DNA of 64,000 nt from the NCBI RefSeq assembly GCF_002943465.1, contig NZ_PTQY01000001.1:682001-746000 (forward strand), read 5' to 3'. The position numbers were made by a program, and so were the translations under genes. The notes below the pieces were generated by a model. It had not been told where the DNA came from and made no database searches. It saw only the letters and a program-made list of their open reading frames with translations. Source of the DNA: Rhodoferax sp. TS-BS-61-7 (GTDB taxonomy: Bacteria; Pseudomonadota; Gammaproteobacteria; Burkholderiales; Burkholderiaceae_C). This document shows positions 1 through 7,652 of this stretch, one piece after another; positions within the stretch are counted from its first letter, which is position 1, and each line of letters opens with the position of its first letter.

Positions 1-393
1 GGCTCGGGCAAAAGCACGCTGATCAACCGGCTGATCCCAAACGCGCAGGTGCTGACCAACGAGATCTCCACCGCGCTGAACTCCGGCAAACACACCACCA
101 CCAGCACCAACCTGTATTGGGTGGACGCGGCCCGAACCACGGCCGTGATCGACTCACCGGGGTTTCAGGAGTTTGGCCTCAACCACATTGAACCCATGCA
201 CCTGGCCAGCCTGATGCCCGACATCAAGGCCCATGCGCAGGCCTGCAAGTTCTACAACTGCAGCCATTTGCACGAGCCAGGTTGTGGGGTGATAACCAAG
301 GTCCAAGAGGGCGCTGTCCCGCATGGAATCAGCGCGAACCGCTACAAAATTTATAACGACCTGTTCGCCGAACTCTCGCAGACCCGTTACTGA
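1..393 (+). CDS. rsgA: Ribosome small-subunit biogenesis GTPase RsgA, 3' part
   Basis: The gene runs in from the left edge, so only the C-terminal 130 residues are visible. RsgA is a circularly permuted GTPase that matures the 30S subunit. The first visible residues are the P-loop GSGKST. The DSPG motif of G3 follows at visible residues 51-54, and the C-terminal zinc site reads C-x4-C-x-H-x5-C around CKFYNCSHLHEPGC. In this permuted family the P-loop follows G4, so the missing part holds the OB-fold and G4. The reading frame is intact to the TGA at 391-393. Identification is firm. Confidence 0.95.
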   Translation, partial: GSGKSTLINRLIPNAQVLTNEISTALNSGKHTTTSTNLYWVDAARTTAVIDSPGFQEFGLNHIEPMHLASLMPDIKAHAQACKFYNCSHLHEPGCGVITKVQEGAVPHGISANRYKIYNDLFAELSQTRY

Positions 394-450
394 AGTGGCA
401 ATTTTCTGCAGGGCCGCCCCAAAGCTCACGTAGTGCGGCGAAGCCAAAAT

Positions 451-503
451 TAGCCCCCTCGGGGGGCCGCGACCCGCGTAGCGGTGGAGCGTGGGGGCGA
501 CGT
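451..503. repeat. GC-rich intergenic palindromic element
   Basis: A 15-base palindrome (GCCCCCTCGGGGGGC, 453-467) is followed by a second GC-rich block with GCGTAGCGG and GTGGGGGCGACG. It lies between the convergent ends of rsgA and the CobD/CbiB-like gene. The style resembles the element at 44595-44685 and intergenic repeats I associate with Comamonadaceae genomes. It may act as a bidirectional transcription stop, but there is no U-run. Confidence 0.45.
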
Positions 504-504
504 C

Positions 505-1425
505 TCAGCCGATGAGACGCGCCAGCGAGAGCAGCGCCAGAAACACCATCCACATCACCACAGTGCGCCACACTAGGCCCACCACGGCGCGCAAATGGGC
601 CAGCTCTGGCACCATGCCACTGGCGGCAGGGTCGTTCTCACCCAGGCGCACATTCACGGCGCCGGCCGTTGCGGCCAACACCACGCCATCGTTGTCCAAC
701 GGGTGTACCGCCTCATGGCGGCGCCAGCTGTCCACTGCCTCCTCAAAACTACCCACGAAGGCAAAACTCAATGCGGTCACGCGTGCGGGCAACCAGTCAA
801 TCACTGCCCAGGCCCGCTGGGCCTGGCTGCGCACCGCCTCACTCACGGGCGCGGCCTCGGGCCGTGGTGTGCGCTTGGCAAACACCGCCACATACTCGCT
901 CACCCGGTAAAACACGGCACCGGCCGGCCCCAGGCCCAGCGCGGTGAGCAAGGAGTACCAGGCGAACACCCCAAACACATGGCGGTGGGCGCTGAGCACG
1001 GAGTGTTCGATCACATGGCGCACCATCTCGCTGCGTGGCAAGGCACTGGTGTCGATGCGCATCCACTGCGCCAATGCCTCGCGGGCCGCGGCTTCGTCAC
1101 CCGCATGCAAAGCATCACGCACCAACGTGAAGTGGTGGCTGAACTGGCGAAAACCCAGCGTGGCGTACAGGATGGCCACGTTCCACACCACGGCCAGCGC
1201 CCAGCCGAACTGCCACACCAGCAGCCAGTGCACTGCGAGCACTGCCAGGCTGGGGCCGAGGACCGCCAGCGACCAGGACAGCCAGCCATGCTGGGGCTTG
1301 CCCGCGTCAAAGTTGCGCATGACCCAACGCACCCAGTTTCGCACCACGTTGTGCACCGGATTGATCTGCGGCAGCGGCTTGGCTTGCTCCAACAAGAGCG
1401 CGAGAAGGATGGCGATGAAACTCAT
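505..1425 (-). CDS. CobD/CbiB/AmpE-like integral membrane protein
   Basis: A protein of 306 residues opening with MSFIAILLALLLEQAKPL, the N-terminal pattern of the CobD/CbiB/AmpE superfamily. Hydrophobic segments are visible near residues 1-15, 45-85, 150-175 and at the C-terminus. A conserved-looking stretch RAWAVIDWLPARVTALSFAF lies in the last third, where CbiB proteins have their DWxPxR motif. CbiB attaches aminopropanol to cobyric acid, while AmpE is linked to beta-lactamase induction. No cobalamin or ampD gene is in the window, so the role here is open. An upstream in-frame extension to 1518 lies inside the neighbouring gene, so I chose the ATG at 1425. Family fairly sure, function not. 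Confidence 0.75.
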   Translation of the reverse strand: MSFIAILLALLLEQAKPLPQINPVHNVVRNWVRWVMRNFDAGKPQHGWLSWSLAVLGPSLAVLAVHWLLVWQFGWALAVVWNVAILYATLGFRQFSHHFTLVRDALHAGDEAAAREALAQWMRIDTSALPRSEMVRHVIEHSVLSAHRHVFGVFAWYSLLTALGLGPAGAVFYRVSEYVAVFAKRTPRPEAAPVSEAVRSQAQRAWAVIDWLPARVTALSFAFVGSFEEAVDSWRRHEAVHPLDNDGVVLAATAGAVNVRLGENDPAASGMVPELAHLRAVVGLVWRTVVMWMVFLALLSLARLIG

Positions 1426-1438
1426 GCGGCAATCATAA

Positions 1439-2116
1439 TCAGTGCGCCTGCAGGAAACGGTACAGATTGCGCAGCATGCCCGCCGTCGCACCCCAAATAA
1501 AGTGCTCCATCTGCCCATCGTGGTAGGGCATGGACAACCATTCCCGTTCCTGCCCTTCCCACTGCACGCGGTGGCGGCGGTGGTTGGCCGGGTTCATCAG
1601 AAACGGCAGCGGCACTTCAAACACCTGGGCCACTTCGTGCGGATTGGCTTCAATCACCATGGCCGCGCTCACCAGCGCCACCACGGGGGTCACCACAAAC
1701 GCGCTACCCGTGGTGTACGTGGGCATAGACCCCAGCACCTCCACGTGTGCGGCACTCAAACCAATTTCCTCCTGCGCCTCGCGCAGCGCCGTGGCGACCG
1801 CATCGGTATCTTCGGGGTCCGCCTTGCCACCAGGAAATGCCACCTGCCCGGAATGGCTGGACAAATGGCTGGTCCGGTGGGTCAGCAGAACAGTCAGTGT
1901 GTCGCGCATCACCAAAGGCACCAGCACGGAGGCCTGGGTCGGTGTGCGGTTGGAGAAGGCCGGCTCGGCCCGCAACTCCGGCGACCACACTGGCGGCGCC
2001 GCAAAATAGCGGCGCAAGGCAGCAGGCTGTAGTGCCTCGGAAGGCACTGCCGACAGGTGCACGTCACGCCCCACGACGGGCACCGTACGCGGGTCAAACA
2101 AGGGCGGGTTGCTCAC
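1439..2116 (-). CDS. nudL: Nudix CoA pyrophosphatase
   Basis: A 225-residue Nudix hydrolase of the CoA pyrophosphatase (NudL/YeaB) type, which cleaves coenzyme A and its oxidised or acylated forms to 4'-phosphopantetheine and 3',5'-ADP. The family-specific stretch LLTHRTSHLSSHSGQ (residues 77-91) leads directly into the Nudix box GGKADPEDTDAVATALREAQ, which continues EEIGL (96-120). The metal-binding RE and EE pairs are intact. The start is a GTG at 2114-2116. It lies 13 bp upstream of the CobD/CbiB-like gene on the same strand. Family assignment is strong; preference for CoA is inferred from the extra motif. Confidence 0.85.
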   Translation of the reverse strand: MSNPPLFDPRTVPVVGRDVHLSAVPSEALQPAALRRYFAAPPVWSPELRAEPAFSNRTPTQASVLVPLVMRDTLTVLLTHRTSHLSSHSGQVAFPGGKADPEDTDAVATALREAQEEIGLSAAHVEVLGSMPTYTTGSAFVVTPVVALVSAAMVIEANPHEVAQVFEVPLPFLMNPANHRRHRVQWEGQEREWLSMPYHDGQMEHFIWGATAGMLRNLYRFLQAH

Positions 2117-2155
2117 TGAATACCACTCAAGAGGATGAAATCCGTTCAGACCATG

Positions 2156-2194
2156 AAAAAAGCCGCCACAGGCAGATGCTGGGGCGGCTTTTTT
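2156..2194. terminator. Bidirectional intrinsic terminator after rplS
   Basis: A stem AAAAAAGCCGCC (2156-2167) pairs with GGCGGCTTTTTT (2183-2194) around a 15-nt loop. Read on the minus strand it follows the rplS stop by about 20 nt and ends in six U residues, so it should terminate the rpsP-rimM-trmD-rplS transcript. Confidence 0.85.
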
Positions 2195-2215
2195 GCCAAA
2201 AAACAGTGCGTTGGA

Positions 2216-2587
2216 TTACGCGGCTGTTTTCTTCGCTGGCAGCTTTTCCTTGATACGGGCCGACTTGCCGCTGCGGTCACGCAGGTAGTACAGCTTGGCA
2301 CGGCGCACGTCACCGCGGCGCTTGACTTCGATGCTGGCGATCAGGGGGCTGTAGGTCTGGAATGTACGTTCCACGCCTTCGCCGCTGGAGATCTTGCGCA
2401 CGATGAAGCCGCTGTTCAGGCCGCGATTGCGCTTGGCAATCACCACACCTTCGTAAGCCTGCACGCGCTTGCGGGTGCCTTCAACGACGTTCACGCTCAC
2501 CACCACGGTGTCACCGGGGGCGAATTCAGGGATGGTTTTACCCAGGCGAGCAATTTCTTCTTGCTCAAGAGTTTGGATCAGGTTCAT
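2216..2587 (-). CDS. rplS: 50S ribosomal protein L19
   Basis: A 123-residue protein starting [20 protein letters not shown] with the family signatures [16 protein letters not shown] and [16 protein letters not shown]19 sits at the interface of the two ribosomal subunits. It is the last gene of the rpsP-rimM-trmD-rplS operon; the 115-bp gap after trmD contains a possible secondary promoter. The in-frame extension to 2638 lacks homology to L19, so the ATG at 2585-2587 is preferred. A terminator follows. Confidence 0.97.
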   Translation of the reverse strand: MNLIQTLEQEEIARLGKTIPEFAPGDTVVVSVNVVEGTRKRVQAYEGVVIAKRNRGLNSGFIVRKISSGEGVERTFQTYSPLIASIEVKRRGDVRRAKLYYLRDRSGKSARIKEKLPAKKTAA

Positions 2588-2690
2588 GATTTCCTTCGTG
2601 ATCTTGCAAGCGCCGGCACCGGAATTGGTACCAACCACAGACTTCCCAAAGAAGCGTGGCCTGGCCGAGCAGAGGATCGGTTAGCCCGCC

Positions 2691-2720
2691 ATTATAACAA
2701 GCTCATGGCTTCTCGGCCAA
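2691..2720 (-). promoter_or_regulatory. Possible internal promoter for rplS
   Basis: On the minus strand a perfect -10 hexamer TATAAT (2691-2696) lies about 105 nt upstream of the rplS start, just after the trmD stop. The best -35 is a weak TTGGCC (2715-2720, spacer 18) inside the trmD end. It could let L19 be made independently of TrmD and RimM. Confidence 0.35.
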
Positions 2721-3449
2721 ATACTGTTCGTCGCGCTTGTCCAAAAGCCCTTGCTGGCGCGCGGTCTCCAGCAAATCGGGGCGGTGTTGCGCGGTCAATG
2801 CCAGGCGCTGCTGACGGCGCCAACGCTCGATCTGCTCATGGTGGCCGGACATCAGCACGGCAGGCACAGGTTGCTCGGCCCAGGTATCGGGCCGGGTGTA
2901 ATGCGGACAGTCCAGCAGACCGTCCAATGCGGGGTTAAAGCTGTCCTGGTGGTGGCTGTCGGCATCACTCAGCACACCGGGCTGCAGGCGTGCAATGGCG
3001 TCCAGCATGGCCATCGCAGCGATCTCACCACCCGACAGCACAAAGTCGCCCAAGCTGATTTGCCCATCGACATAACGGTCGATAAAACGCTGATCAATAC
3101 CCTCGTAGCGGCCACAGACCAAGATGGCGCCCTCACTGGCCGACCAGCGCTCCACGGCTGCGTGGCTCAGGGTTTGGCCAATCGGGGAGAACAACAAGAC
3201 AGGCGCCTGGTCCTTGCGGCTGGCGCGTATCGCCAGCAACGCTTTTTCCAGTGGTTCGGCCATCATCACCATGCCTGGGCCGCCGCCGAAGGGGCGATCG
3301 TCTACGCGGCGGTAGTTGCCGCTGGCAAAGTCTCGGGGGTTGGTGAGCTCGACCTGCACCTGCCCGGTTTCGTAAGCACGGCGCGTGATGCCGACCTTGA
3401 GAAAAGGATCAAACAGCTCAGGAAACAGCGTGATGACGTCAAAGCGCAT
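2703..3449 (-). CDS. trmD: tRNA (guanine(37)-N1)-methyltransferase
   Basis: TrmD methylates G37 of tRNAs that read CNN codons, preventing +1 frameshifts. The 248-residue protein begins MRFDVITLFPELFDPF. It has the GGGPGMVMM segment near residue 57, and the trefoil-knot S-adenosylmethionine site as GRYEGIDQR (113-121) followed by GDFVLSGGE (134-142). PHYTRP is near residue 182. An alternative GTG two codons upstream (3455) would add two residues. It lies 11 bp after rimM and is part of the ribosomal operon. Confidence 0.97.
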   Translation of the reverse strand: MRFDVITLFPELFDPFLKVGITRRAYETGQVQVELTNPRDFASGNYRRVDDRPFGGGPGMVMMAEPLEKALLAIRASRKDQAPVLLFSPIGQTLSHAAVERWSASEGAILVCGRYEGIDQRFIDRYVDGQISLGDFVLSGGEIAAMAMLDAIARLQPGVLSDADSHHQDSFNPALDGLLDCPHYTRPDTWAEQPVPAVLMSGHHEQIERWRRQQRLALTAQHRPDLLETARQQGLLDKRDEQYLAEKP

Positions 3450-3460
3450 GCACACGCCGC

Positions 3461-4024
3461 TCAGTAGTCAGCGAGCCAGTCCACACGGATGTTTTTGGCG
3501 GCAATGTCCACCGCATCCACATACGCCGAGACAAACGGAATCATGCGTTCCTGCACCTTGCCATCCACCACATACTCAATCACCAAAACAGTTTGTGGCC
3601 CTGTGGACAGGAGTTCACGCACTGTGCCTAGCGCCTCGTCCTGGCGGTTGGTAACCTGCAGTCCGATGAGGTCGACCCAGTAGTACTCGTCATCCGCAGC
3701 AGCAGGAAAACTAGAACGGGAAATAAAAATACGCGCGCCCCGCAAGGCTTCTGCAGCGTTGCGGTCCAATACGCCTTCGGCACAGGCCACGACGGAGTCG
3801 GAATGCGTTTTCGCTTCTTTGACAGACAGCGACGCTGTACCCACAAAGGTTTTGACACCTTTTTCGGTAGGCAGAAGAAACCATCGCTTGGAAGAAAACA
3901 GTGCTTCCGGGTCGGCACTGTAGGGGAGGACTCTGAACCAGCCCTTGATGCCCCAGGCATCCGCGATGCGGCCGACCTCTATGGCGTCCGCTGGCAATTC
4001 AGCAGCGTCAAGACCGGGCAACAT
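3461..4024 (-). CDS. rimM: 16S rRNA processing protein RimM
   Basis: RimM binds ribosomal protein S19 and the 30S head and helps 16S rRNA maturation. The 187-residue protein has the N-terminal RimM barrel (IEVGRIADAWGIKGWFRV, residues 16-33) and a C-terminal PRC-barrel beginning near EYYWVDLIGLQV. The first 15 residues are slightly longer than usual for the family. It sits between rpsP and trmD in the standard order. Confidence 0.95.
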   Translation of the reverse strand: MLPGLDAAELPADAIEVGRIADAWGIKGWFRVLPYSADPEALFSSKRWFLLPTEKGVKTFVGTASLSVKEAKTHSDSVVACAEGVLDRNAAEALRGARIFISRSSFPAAADDEYYWVDLIGLQVTNRQDEALGTVRELLSTGPQTVLVIEYVVDGKVQERMIPFVSAYVDAVDIAAKNIRVDWLADY

Positions 4025-4078
4025 GGTATGCAGAAAATGCTGGAACCCGCGGACTGACCACGCGTTCCAGCTTCACCA

Positions 4079-4330
4079 TTAAGCAGCTTTTTTAGCGGCT
4101 TGGTTGATCAGGCGTTCCACGGTAGGAGACGCTTGGGCGCCAACGCCTTGCCAGTAAGTCAGGCGATCCTGCGCAATGCGGATGCTTTCTTCGCTGGCGG
4201 TAGCGATGGGGTTGTAAAACCCGATACGCTCGATGAAGCGGCCGTCACGACGGGTGCGCTTGTCAGCCACAACAATATTGAAAAACGGGCGAGCTTTTGC
4301 ACCGCCACGGGCGAGTCGAATGACGACCAT
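4079..4330 (-). CDS. rpsP: 30S ribosomal protein S16
   Basis: An 83-residue S16 beginning [20 protein letters not shown] with the typical [14 protein letters not shown] block. It is the first gene of the rpsP-rimM-trmD-rplS operon and is preceded by a good sigma-70-type promoter at 4428-4455. Confidence 0.97.
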   Translation of the reverse strand: MVVIRLARGGAKARPFFNIVVADKRTRRDGRFIERIGFYNPIATASEESIRIAQDRLTYWQGVGAQASPTVERLINQAAKKAA

Positions 4331-4427
4331 GATTTATCCTTTGGGTGACTGACATAAATCAGCCATTTAATTCGGAGTTGAGACACGCAACTGACCACCC
4401 GGCCAGTGACACTCTGAATAGCTCTCC

Positions 4428-4455
4428 ATTATAACGTTTTCCATCTTCATGACAA
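4428..4455 (-). promoter_or_regulatory. Promoter of the rpsP operon
   Basis: On the minus strand, -35 TTGTCA (4450-4455) and -10 TATAAT (4428-4433) are separated by 16 nt, giving a transcript with a 5' leader of about 90 nt before rpsP. The -35 hexamer overlaps the first codons of the divergent acetyltransferase gene (start 4449), so this sequence serves as promoter and code at once. Confidence 0.7.
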
Positions 4456-4982
4456 AAATTCGCCCCAGCACCGATGCCGACGTCGGCGCCATGACCGCCA
4501 TTTATGCCCACCACGTGCTCCACGGCACCGGGACTTTCGAGATCACGCCCCCCACGGAAACCGACATGGCGGCGCGGCGCGCAGATGTGTTGTCCAAGGG
4601 ACTCCCCTACCTGGTACTAGAGGATGACACGGGCGTCCTCGGATTTGCCTACTGCAACTGGTTCAAGCCCCGCCCGGCCTACCGTTTCTCGGCTGAAGAC
4701 TCGATTTACCTGGCACCCGCAGCCGCAGGCCGAGGCCTGGGTCGCCTGCTGCTGCAGGAGCTGATGGCGCAAGCCGAACGTGCCGGGGTGCGCAAACTGA
4801 TCGCGGTGATTGGAGACTCCGCCAACCAAGGGTCCATCGGCGTGCACCGCAGCTGTGGCTTCCAGTCGGTGGGTGTGCTGTCCTCGTGTGGCTGGAAGTT
4901 TGACCGCTGGCTGGATGTGGTGCTGATGGAGCGTTTTATTGGTGCCGGCAACAGCACCCCCGCAGCGGATACCGCCGCATGA
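4449..4982 (+). CDS. GNAT-family N-acetyltransferase (phosphinothricin-acetyltransferase-like)
   Basis: A 177-residue GNAT protein of the Pat/Bar/YncA subgroup, whose members acetylate the amino group of phosphinothricin-like compounds or methionine derivatives. The opening IRPSTDADVGAMTAIYAHHV and the FAYCNWFKPRPAY segment (residues 66-78) are typical of that subgroup. The acetyl-CoA pyrophosphate loop GRGLGR is at 94-99, and the C-terminal motif includes GVHRSCGF. The last four bases overlap the next gene (ATGA), so the two are probably co-translated. The substrate is not predictable. Confidence 0.85.
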   Translation: MTKIRPSTDADVGAMTAIYAHHVLHGTGTFEITPPTETDMAARRADVLSKGLPYLVLEDDTGVLGFAYCNWFKPRPAYRFSAEDSIYLAPAAAGRGLGRLLLQELMAQAERAGVRKLIAVIGDSANQGSIGVHRSCGFQSVGVLSSCGWKFDRWLDVVLMERFIGAGNSTPAADTAA

Positions 4983-5452
4983 AGAGCAAAACCATTGCGG
5001 TCTGGCTCACCCTGCTACTGGGCTCTCTAGGGCTGCACCGCCGCTACCTCTTGGGACGCTTTGACGCCCTTGGCCTGCTGCTGCCCCTACCAACCCTGCT
5101 GGGCTGGTATGGCGTGCTGCGTGCCCGCGCACTTGGGGTGGACGACCCATGGAGCTGGGTGCTGATGCCTTTGTTGGGTTTTACGCTGGCCGGGTGTGCG
5201 CTCACGGCCATCGTCTACGGGCTGATGTCCACCGAGCACTGGAACCGGAAGTTCAACCCCCAGGCTCCCGAAGACGCCGCCGAGGGCACCAGCAACTGGG
5301 TCACCATCATCGGCTTGGGCCTGGCCCTGATGTTGGGAACCACGGTGCTGATGGCCAGCCTGGCCTTCAGCATCCAGCACTACTTTGAGTACCAGATGGA
5401 ACAGGCCAGCAGCCTGTCCCAAGGCACTGCGCTTAAAAAATCTGCAGACTGA
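4979..5452 (+). CDS. Small membrane protein, TM2/NINE-like N-terminus
   Basis: A 157-residue protein with about four hydrophobic segments. The start, KTIAVWLTLLLGSLGLHRRY followed by LLGRFDALG, resembles the TM2/NINE domain (glycine, histidine and tyrosine in a GxxGxHRFYLG-like pattern), whose role is unknown. Transmembrane stretches are visible near 8-25, 30-48, 60-82 and 108-135. It starts within the stop of the acetyltransferase (ATGA) and its 3' end overlaps the end of the phosphate transporter gene by 20 bp in convergent orientation. Function unknown. Confidence 0.7.
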   Translation: MKSKTIAVWLTLLLGSLGLHRRYLLGRFDALGLLLPLPTLLGWYGVLRARALGVDDPWSWVLMPLLGFTLAGCALTAIVYGLMSTEHWNRKFNPQAPEDAAEGTSNWVTIIGLGLALMLGTTVLMASLAFSIQHYFEYQMEQASSLSQGTALKKSAD

Positions 5453-6443
5453 CCCAGTACGCAATGGCAGCCACAAAAGCTGCCGCAGGAATGGTCAACA
5501 CCCAGGCCCATACGATGTTGCCCGCCACGCCCCAGCGCACGGCGCTGGCGCGCTGGGTGGAGCCCACACCCACAATGGCACCGGTGATGGTGTGTGTGGT
5601 CGACACGGGAACCCCCAATGCGGTTGCCAAAAACAGGGTCATGGCACCACCGGTTTCGGCGCAAAACCCACCGACGGGCTTGAGCTTGGTGATCTTCTGG
5701 CCCATGGTCTTCACAATGCGCCAACCACCAAACATGGTGCCAGCACCAATCGCCGCATAACAGGACACGATGGTCCAGGTGGGCGGCGCGGTATCGGATG
5801 CCGCCACATAACCGGTGGCAATCAACATCATCCAGATGATGCCAATGGTTTTTTGTGCGTCATTGCCACCATGGCCCAGGCTATAAGCCCCAGCAGACAC
5901 TAGTTGCAGGCGACGGAACCATTTGTCCACCCGGGACGGCCGCGACCGGCGGAACACCCACGCCACGATCACCATCATGACCGAGCCCAGGGTAAAGCCC
6001 AGCAAAGGTGACACAAAAATGAAGGCAACCGTCTTGATGATGCCGCTGGACACCAGGGCCCCTGCGCCTGCCTTGGCAATAACGGCCCCCACAATACCGC
6101 CAATCAGGGCGTGTGAAGAACTGCTGGGAATGCCGTAGTACCAGGTAATCACGTTCCAGGTAATGGCCCCCACCAGCGCGCCAAACACCACATGGGTATC
6201 CACCACACCGGGCTGCACAATGCCCTTGCCCACGGTGGCCGCCACACTGAGGTGAAAGACAAAGATGGCAACGAAGTTGAAAAATGCCGCGAACAAAACC
6301 GCCTGCCCCGGCTTGAGCACGCCCGTGGAGACGACCGTGGCAATGGAGTTGGCGGCATCATGAAAGCCGTTCATGAAGTCAAACAGCAGTGCCAACACCA
6401 CCAGCAACATTACGACCCACAGGGCTGCCTGTACGTTTTCCAT
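5433..6443 (-). CDS. pit: Low-affinity inorganic phosphate transporter, PiT family
   Basis: A 336-residue inner-membrane protein of the PiT family (metal-phosphate:proton symport). The duplicated family signature is present as NGFHDAANS (residues 25-33) and as GHGGNDAQKTIGI in the C-terminal half, and many hydrophobic segments surround both. It is shorter than E. coli PitA and of the compact type often paired with DUF47 proteins. It lies 19 bp downstream of such a gene on the same strand, so the two form an operon. Confidence 0.9.
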   Translation of the reverse strand: MENVQAALWVVMLLVVLALLFDFMNGFHDAANSIATVVSTGVLKPGQAVLFAAFFNFVAIFVFHLSVAATVGKGIVQPGVVDTHVVFGALVGAITWNVITWYYGIPSSSSHALIGGIVGAVIAKAGAGALVSSGIIKTVAFIFVSPLLGFTLGSVMMVIVAWVFRRSRPSRVDKWFRRLQLVSAGAYSLGHGGNDAQKTIGIIWMMLIATGYVAASDTAPPTWTIVSCYAAIGAGTMFGGWRIVKTMGQKITKLKPVGGFCAETGGAMTLFLATALGVPVSTTHTITGAIVGVGSTQRASAVRWGVAGNIVWAWVLTIPAAAFVAAIAYWVSLQIF

Positions 6444-6462
6444 AATGATTCCAGCCGCGAGA

Positions 6463-7110
6463 TCAGGAGTTCTCGAGGATGATGCCCTCGATCACATTGG
6501 CCACGTCTTCACACTTGTCAGTGATGGTTTCCAGCAATTCATAAATTGCCTTGAGCTTGATCACCTCCCGCACATCCGGCTCCTCGCGGAACAGCTTGCT
6601 CATGGCGGTGCGCATCACGCGATCGGCGTCGGACTCCAGCTTGTCAATTTCCTCGCAGGTTTTCAACGCTGCTTCGGCTGTGTGGGGGTCTGCAATATGG
6701 CCCAGCAGCTTGACGGCGTCGCGCAGGCGCTCGCAGCACTTCACGCTCAGGTCGGTCAGGCGGGTAATTTCTTCTGTCATGTGGCGCACGTCGTACAGCG
6801 CCATGGTCTCTGCCGAGTCCTGGATCAAATCGGCCACGTCGTCCATGGTGTTGATCAGGGAGTGGATCTGCTCGCGGTCAATCGGCGTGATGAAGGTGAT
6901 GTGGATCGCCTTGTTGCACTCATGGGTCACGCGGTCGGCGGCACGTTCCGCATCGTCCACTTCCTGGTTGTACTTGGCGCGCAAATCCAGGTCGTTGTAA
7001 TTGGCGACCAGCTTGGAAAACGCGTGCGCCGCTTCTACGATGCGGTCTGCATGCTGGTTGAACATTTCAAAAAAATTGCCTTCACGCGGCAACAACTTTC
7101 CAAACAGCAT
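6463..7110 (-). CDS. DUF47 family phosphate-transport regulator (PhoU-like)
   Basis: A 215-residue helical protein typical of DUF47/PhoU-like proteins encoded next to PiT transporters. It opens LFGKLLPREGNFFEMFNQHA and contains HECNKAIHITFITPIDREQI and LINTMDDVADLI, blocks usual for the family. Such proteins are thought to modulate the transporter. It is the promoter-proximal gene of the pair. Confidence 0.88.
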   Translation of the reverse strand: MLFGKLLPREGNFFEMFNQHADRIVEAAHAFSKLVANYNDLDLRAKYNQEVDDAERAADRVTHECNKAIHITFITPIDREQIHSLINTMDDVADLIQDSAETMALYDVRHMTEEITRLTDLSVKCCERLRDAVKLLGHIADPHTAEAALKTCEEIDKLESDADRVMRTAMSKLFREEPDVREVIKLKAIYELLETITDKCEDVANVIEGIILENS

Positions 7111-7203
7111 CGCTGGCTCCTAACGAATGAATATGTCGGTTTTGTGACTAAATCCGGGCTGCGCGGAGTGTAACCGCCCCTCACCCGGGGGCATTTGAGG
7201 CCT

Positions 7204-7572
7204 TCAGGGGGTCCGAAAAATAAAGTACACCGCTCCCACCATACATAGGCCCGCCCACACAAAGTCCATTTTGAAGGGCTGTTTCAGGTACACCATGGCA
7301 AACGGCAGGAACACCAGCAGCGTGATCACCTCCTGCATGATCTTGAGCTGCGCCACCGAAAACCCGGCTTGCTGAAAACCGATGCGATTGGCCGGCACCT
7401 GCAACAAATACTCAAACAGCGCGATCCCCCAACTCACCAGCGCCGCGGTGTACCAGGGCACCGTCGCCAGACTCTTCAGGTGGCCGTACCAGGCGAAAGT
7501 CATGAACACATTGCTGGCAACCAACAGCAGAATGGTTTGCCACGAAAGGGGGATGGAAGAAAGAAAACTCAT
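7204..7572 (-). CDS. DUF486/DMT family small membrane protein
   Basis: A 122-residue protein with four hydrophobic helices, starting MSFLSSIPLSWQTILLLVAS. It has the family-typical stretch FAWYGHLKSL, WGIALFEYLLQVPANRIG and a C-terminus EVITLLVFLPFAMVYLKQP. It belongs to the DUF486 branch of the drug/metabolite transporter superfamily; no substrate is known. It lies just downstream of the acnB terminator on the same strand and is probably transcribed separately. Confidence 0.85.
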   Translation of the reverse strand: MSFLSSIPLSWQTILLLVASNVFMTFAWYGHLKSLATVPWYTAALVSWGIALFEYLLQVPANRIGFQQAGFSVAQLKIMQEVITLLVFLPFAMVYLKQPFKMDFVWAGLCMVGAVYFIFRTP

Positions 7573-7598
7573 GGCCCCAATTATCCCGCGCCCATGTA

Positions 7599-7632
7599 AA
7601 AAGCCCCGCAGCGTGCGCCGCGGGGCTTTTGT
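7599..7632. terminator. Intrinsic terminator after acnB
   Basis: AAAAGCCCCGC pairs with GCGGGGCTTTT around a 10-nt loop. Read on the minus strand it begins about 20 nt after the acnB stop and ends in a short U-run. The T-run on the plus strand makes it usable in both directions. Confidence 0.85.
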
Positions 7633-7652
7633 TTCTTCCTGCCGTGGGGTGC

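Noticed and set aside
505..1425. Reading the CobD/CbiB-like gene as evidence for cobalamin synthesis
   Set aside because: No other cobalamin gene lies nearby and the family also includes AmpE-like proteins, so the pathway is not supported.
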